Below, piece after piece: positions 61,062 to 64,000 of a stretch of DNA of 64,000 nucleotides. The position numbers and the translations under genes are program-made. How positions within the stretch are numbered: the first letter of the stretch is position 1; each line of letters begins with the position of its first letter. This stretch comes from Apoderus coryli. Lineage: Eukaryota > Arthropoda > Insecta > Coleoptera > Attelabidae. The stretch covers positions 21,586,860-21,650,859 of the forward strand of contig OU452199.1 in the NCBI GenBank assembly GCA_911728435.2, in the 5' to 3' direction. Below the pieces are notes generated by a model. The model was not told the origin of the DNA, searched no databases, and was given only the letters and a program-made list of their open reading frames with translations.

Positions 61062-64000
61062 TATATAATTAGCCAATTTTTCTGGTATATTTGAGAAACA
61101 TTTTTTTTTCGTTTTTGACCCTTTTTTTAGACTATTTTCGAACGCCTGTGTGGACCAATTCTTTTATGTAACATTTTTTAGGTTATATTCTATCACAACT
61201 ATGAAAAATTATTTCATATTTCCAATAAGTTTAGGAAATATATATTTTTTATATTTTGACCCCTTTTCCACTATTTACGAACGCCTATGAAAGTAAGTTA
61301 TTTATAACACATTTTATAGGTTATATTCTATTAAAGCTATAAATAATTAGTTAATATTTCGGCTATGTTTAAGAAGTACGTTTTTTTTTTAATATTTTTT
61401 ACCCCATTTTACACTATTATTCAACGCCAATGTGATCTAATATTTTATGTTCAATATTTTAGGTTATATTCAATTAAATGCGTAAAAAATTATGCAGTAT
61501 TTCGGATAAGTTTAAGAACTATGATTTTTTTTAATTTTTGAACCCTCTTTTAAACCCCTTGCCTACGCTCAATGTTTCCCAAAATCTAATCAGCTCCTTG
61601 CCATGTCCTATTATATTTTTGTACCAAATTTGGTTAAAATCTGTTAAGTGGTTTTTGCGTTTTCGTGCATACAGACAGACAGACAGAAATTTTTTTAAAA
61701 CTACTTATTTATGTATAAAATGACCAAAAACAAGTATTTCCGGTGAAATTAAAAAAAAAATTTTTTTCATGAAACTAATAGTCTCCATATATACATATTA
61801 CATATATGATTATGGAGAGCTAAAAAAATTTTCATGAAACTAATAGTCTCCATATATACATATATTACATATATGATATGGAGAGCTAAAAATATATTCA
61901 TCAGTACAATTAAATAATAAACTGTTGCCCTCGAGGCACGAATAGCTCTCCATATTTAAGTGGAAAAGTAATAATTGTATGACCTTTTTGTCATTTATCT
62001 AAATTTAATAAATTTTTGTTTTGTTTTAGACATCAGCTATTTTTTTTTGTATCGGGTTTTGTGCCTTTTTCTTCTCTTTGAAGGCACTATTTATACGCAG
62101 ATATTTTATATTTCAGATCTAGGCCAAATTCTTGTACGCAAAATAATTGATTTTTTTTTAGTTTTATTATAAAATTTATTTTGCCCCCTTTTCTACTATT
62201 TACGAACGCCTATGTAAACAAAATTGTTATGCTGTATGTTGTAGGTTATCCGTTAAGTGGTTTTTGAGTTATCACGGATACAATTTTTTTCTGATCCTAT
62301 TATAGAATTTTCACGGACGCCTATGGAACATTAATTTTTGTCGTGTATTTTTAACACCAATTCATCTAGTTAAATATAAAAATTTTTACATTTTAATTTT
62401 TTTTCATTTTACCCCTTTTTTTTAATATTTACGAACGCCTATGTAAATAAAAATTTTATGTTGCATTTTTTAGGTTATCTTATATCATAGCTATATATAA
62501 TTAGCCAATTTTTCTGGTATATTTGGGAAACATTTTTTTTTCGTTTTTGACTCTTTTTTTAAGACTATTTTCGAACGCCTGTGTGAACTAATTCTTTTAT
62601 GTAACATTTTTTAGGTTATATTCTATCACAACTATAATCACGGATACAAATTTTTTCTGACCCTTTTATAGAATTTTCACGGACGCCTATAGAACATTAA
62701 TTTTTGTCGTGTATTTTTAACACCAACTCAACTAGCTAAATATACATTTTTTTTACATTTTATTTTTTTTTATTTTACCCCTTTTTCTACTATTTACGAA
62801 CGCCTATGTGAATAAAAATTTTATGTTGCATTTTGTAGGTTATCTTATATCAAAGCTATATATAATTAGCCAATTTTTCTGGTATATTTGGGAAACATTT
62901 TTTTTTTCGTTTTTGACCCTTTTTTTAACACTATTTTCGAATGTTAATCACCACCTATAAATATCCTGTAGTATTTTCGTACCAAATGTGGTTAAAATCC
63001 GTTAAGTGGTTTTTGAGTTATCACGGATAAAAAAAAATTCTGACCCTTTTATAGAATTTTCACGGACGCCTATGGTACATTAATTTTTGTCGTGTATTTT
63101 TAACACCAATTCATCTAGTTAAATATAAAAATTTTTACATTTTAATTTTTTTTTTTATTTTACCCCTTTTTCTACTATTTACGAACGCCTATGTGAATAA
63201 AAATTTTATGCTGCATTTTTTAGGTTATCTTATATCAAAGCTATATATAATTAGCCAATTTTTCTGCTATATTTGGGAAACGTTTTTTTTTTCGTTTTTG
63301 ACCCTTTTTTTAAACTATTTGGAACGCCTGTGTGAACCAATTCTTTTATGGAATATTTTTTAGCTTATATTGTATCACAGCTATGAAAAATTATTCCATA
63401 TTTCGAATAAGTTTAGGAAATATATTTTTTTTATGTTTTGACCCCTTTTCCACTATTTACGAACGCCTATGAAAGTAAGTTATTCATGACACATTTTATA
63501 GGTTATATTCTATCAAAACTATAAATAACTAGTTAATATTTCTGCTATTTTTAAGAAATACGTTTTTTTTTAATCTCTTTTACCCCATTTTACACTATTT
63601 TCGAACGCCAATGTGGTCTAATATTTTATGTTCAATATTTTAGGTTATATTCAATTAAATGCGTAAAAAATTATGCAGTATTTCGGATAAGTTTAAGAAC
63701 TATGATTTTTTTTTAATTTTTGAACCCTCTTTTAAACCCTTTGCCTACGCTCTTTTAAACCCTCTGCCTACGCTCAATGTTTCCCAAAATCTAATCAGCT
63801 CCTTGCCATGTCCAATAGTATTTTTGTACCAAATTTGGTTAAAATCTGTTAAGCGGTTTTTGCGTTATCGTGCATACAGACAGACATTTTTTTAAAACTA
63901 CTTATTTATGTATAAAATTACCAAAAACAAGTATTTCCGGTGAAATTAAAAAAAAATTTTTTTCATGAAACTAATAGTCTCCATATATACATATAGTACA

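Larger units (their letters stand above)
56413..64000 (+). repeat. Head-to-tail 1.7-2 kb units with internal subrepeats
   Basis: Unit starts ACTGTTGCCCTSGAGGCACG at 56413, about 58125 and about 61920. Unit ends (CATACAGACAGACAG, AAACTACTTATTTATGTATA, GTATTTCCGGTGAAATTAAA) lie at about 58035-58115, 61670-61757 and 63875-63950. Each unit contains degenerate subrepeats of roughly 160 bp marked by CGAACGCCTATG, AGGTTATATTCTATC and AGCTATATATAATTAG. The spacer between units 2 and 3 is itself a tandem of CATGAAACTAATAGTCTCCA. Short frames here repeat from unit to unit and are not genes. Nature of the family unknown. Confidence 0.8.

Overview
This is eukaryotic, AT-rich, intron-bearing DNA with the repeat landscape of an insect. 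It holds target-specific R1-clade non-LTR retrotransposons, THAP/P-type, piggyBac-like, pogo-like and hAT-type elements, a tRNA-derived SINE, and minisatellites built from TTAGG-like units. No conserved single-copy host gene could be named. Almost everything recognisable is a transposable element, often nested, and most coding regions are broken.

Layout. 1-2633: right part of an array-bearing inverted-repeat element (20-bp minisatellite, hairpin boxes, unique subterminal region, TIR). 2634-6429: nothing recognisable. 6430-13720: CR1-type non-LTR pieces, a possible micro-exon gene, hairpins, an internally deleted piggyBac-like element, a 5'-truncated non-LTR tail with a 14-bp target-site duplication (TSD), and a SINE. 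13721-25329: an 11.6-kb TIR element with a TA duplication, carrying a 110-bp satellite near one end and a 182-bp satellite near the other. It splits the reverse-transcriptase ORF of a CR1-type element whose upstream half lies at 25330-25936, where a hAT-type MITE interrupts it again. 26771-27720: another TIR element. 30374-36037: a 16-bp minisatellite invaded twice, at the same unit position, by R1-clade retrotransposons. 36038-39481: P-type transposase gene 1 (THAP exon, coiled coil, catalytic region). 41419-42071: hAT-type MITE. 43740-51812: P-type transposase pseudogene 2, split by a complete 6995-bp array element with an 8-bp TSD. 52302-52693: two well-spliced exons of an unidentified gene behind a TATA box. 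53900-56092: pogo-like element whose transposase contains a 184-bp patch of CR1-type sequence. 56413-64000: head-to-tail 1.7-2 kb units with internal subrepeats, invaded by a 1.84-kb foldback element.

The most unusual signal is a set of about ten tiny insertions (16-31 bp). Nearly all are palindromes, mostly of CA...TG form, and each is flanked by a 6-7 bp direct repeat. They look like excision scars that keep up to about 15-17 nt of each transposon end. The two P-type transposases in the window belong to a superfamily known for exactly this kind of staggered cut, so an active or recently active P-type excision process is the leading hypothesis. A paralogous empty site within the window supports one of these insertions directly.
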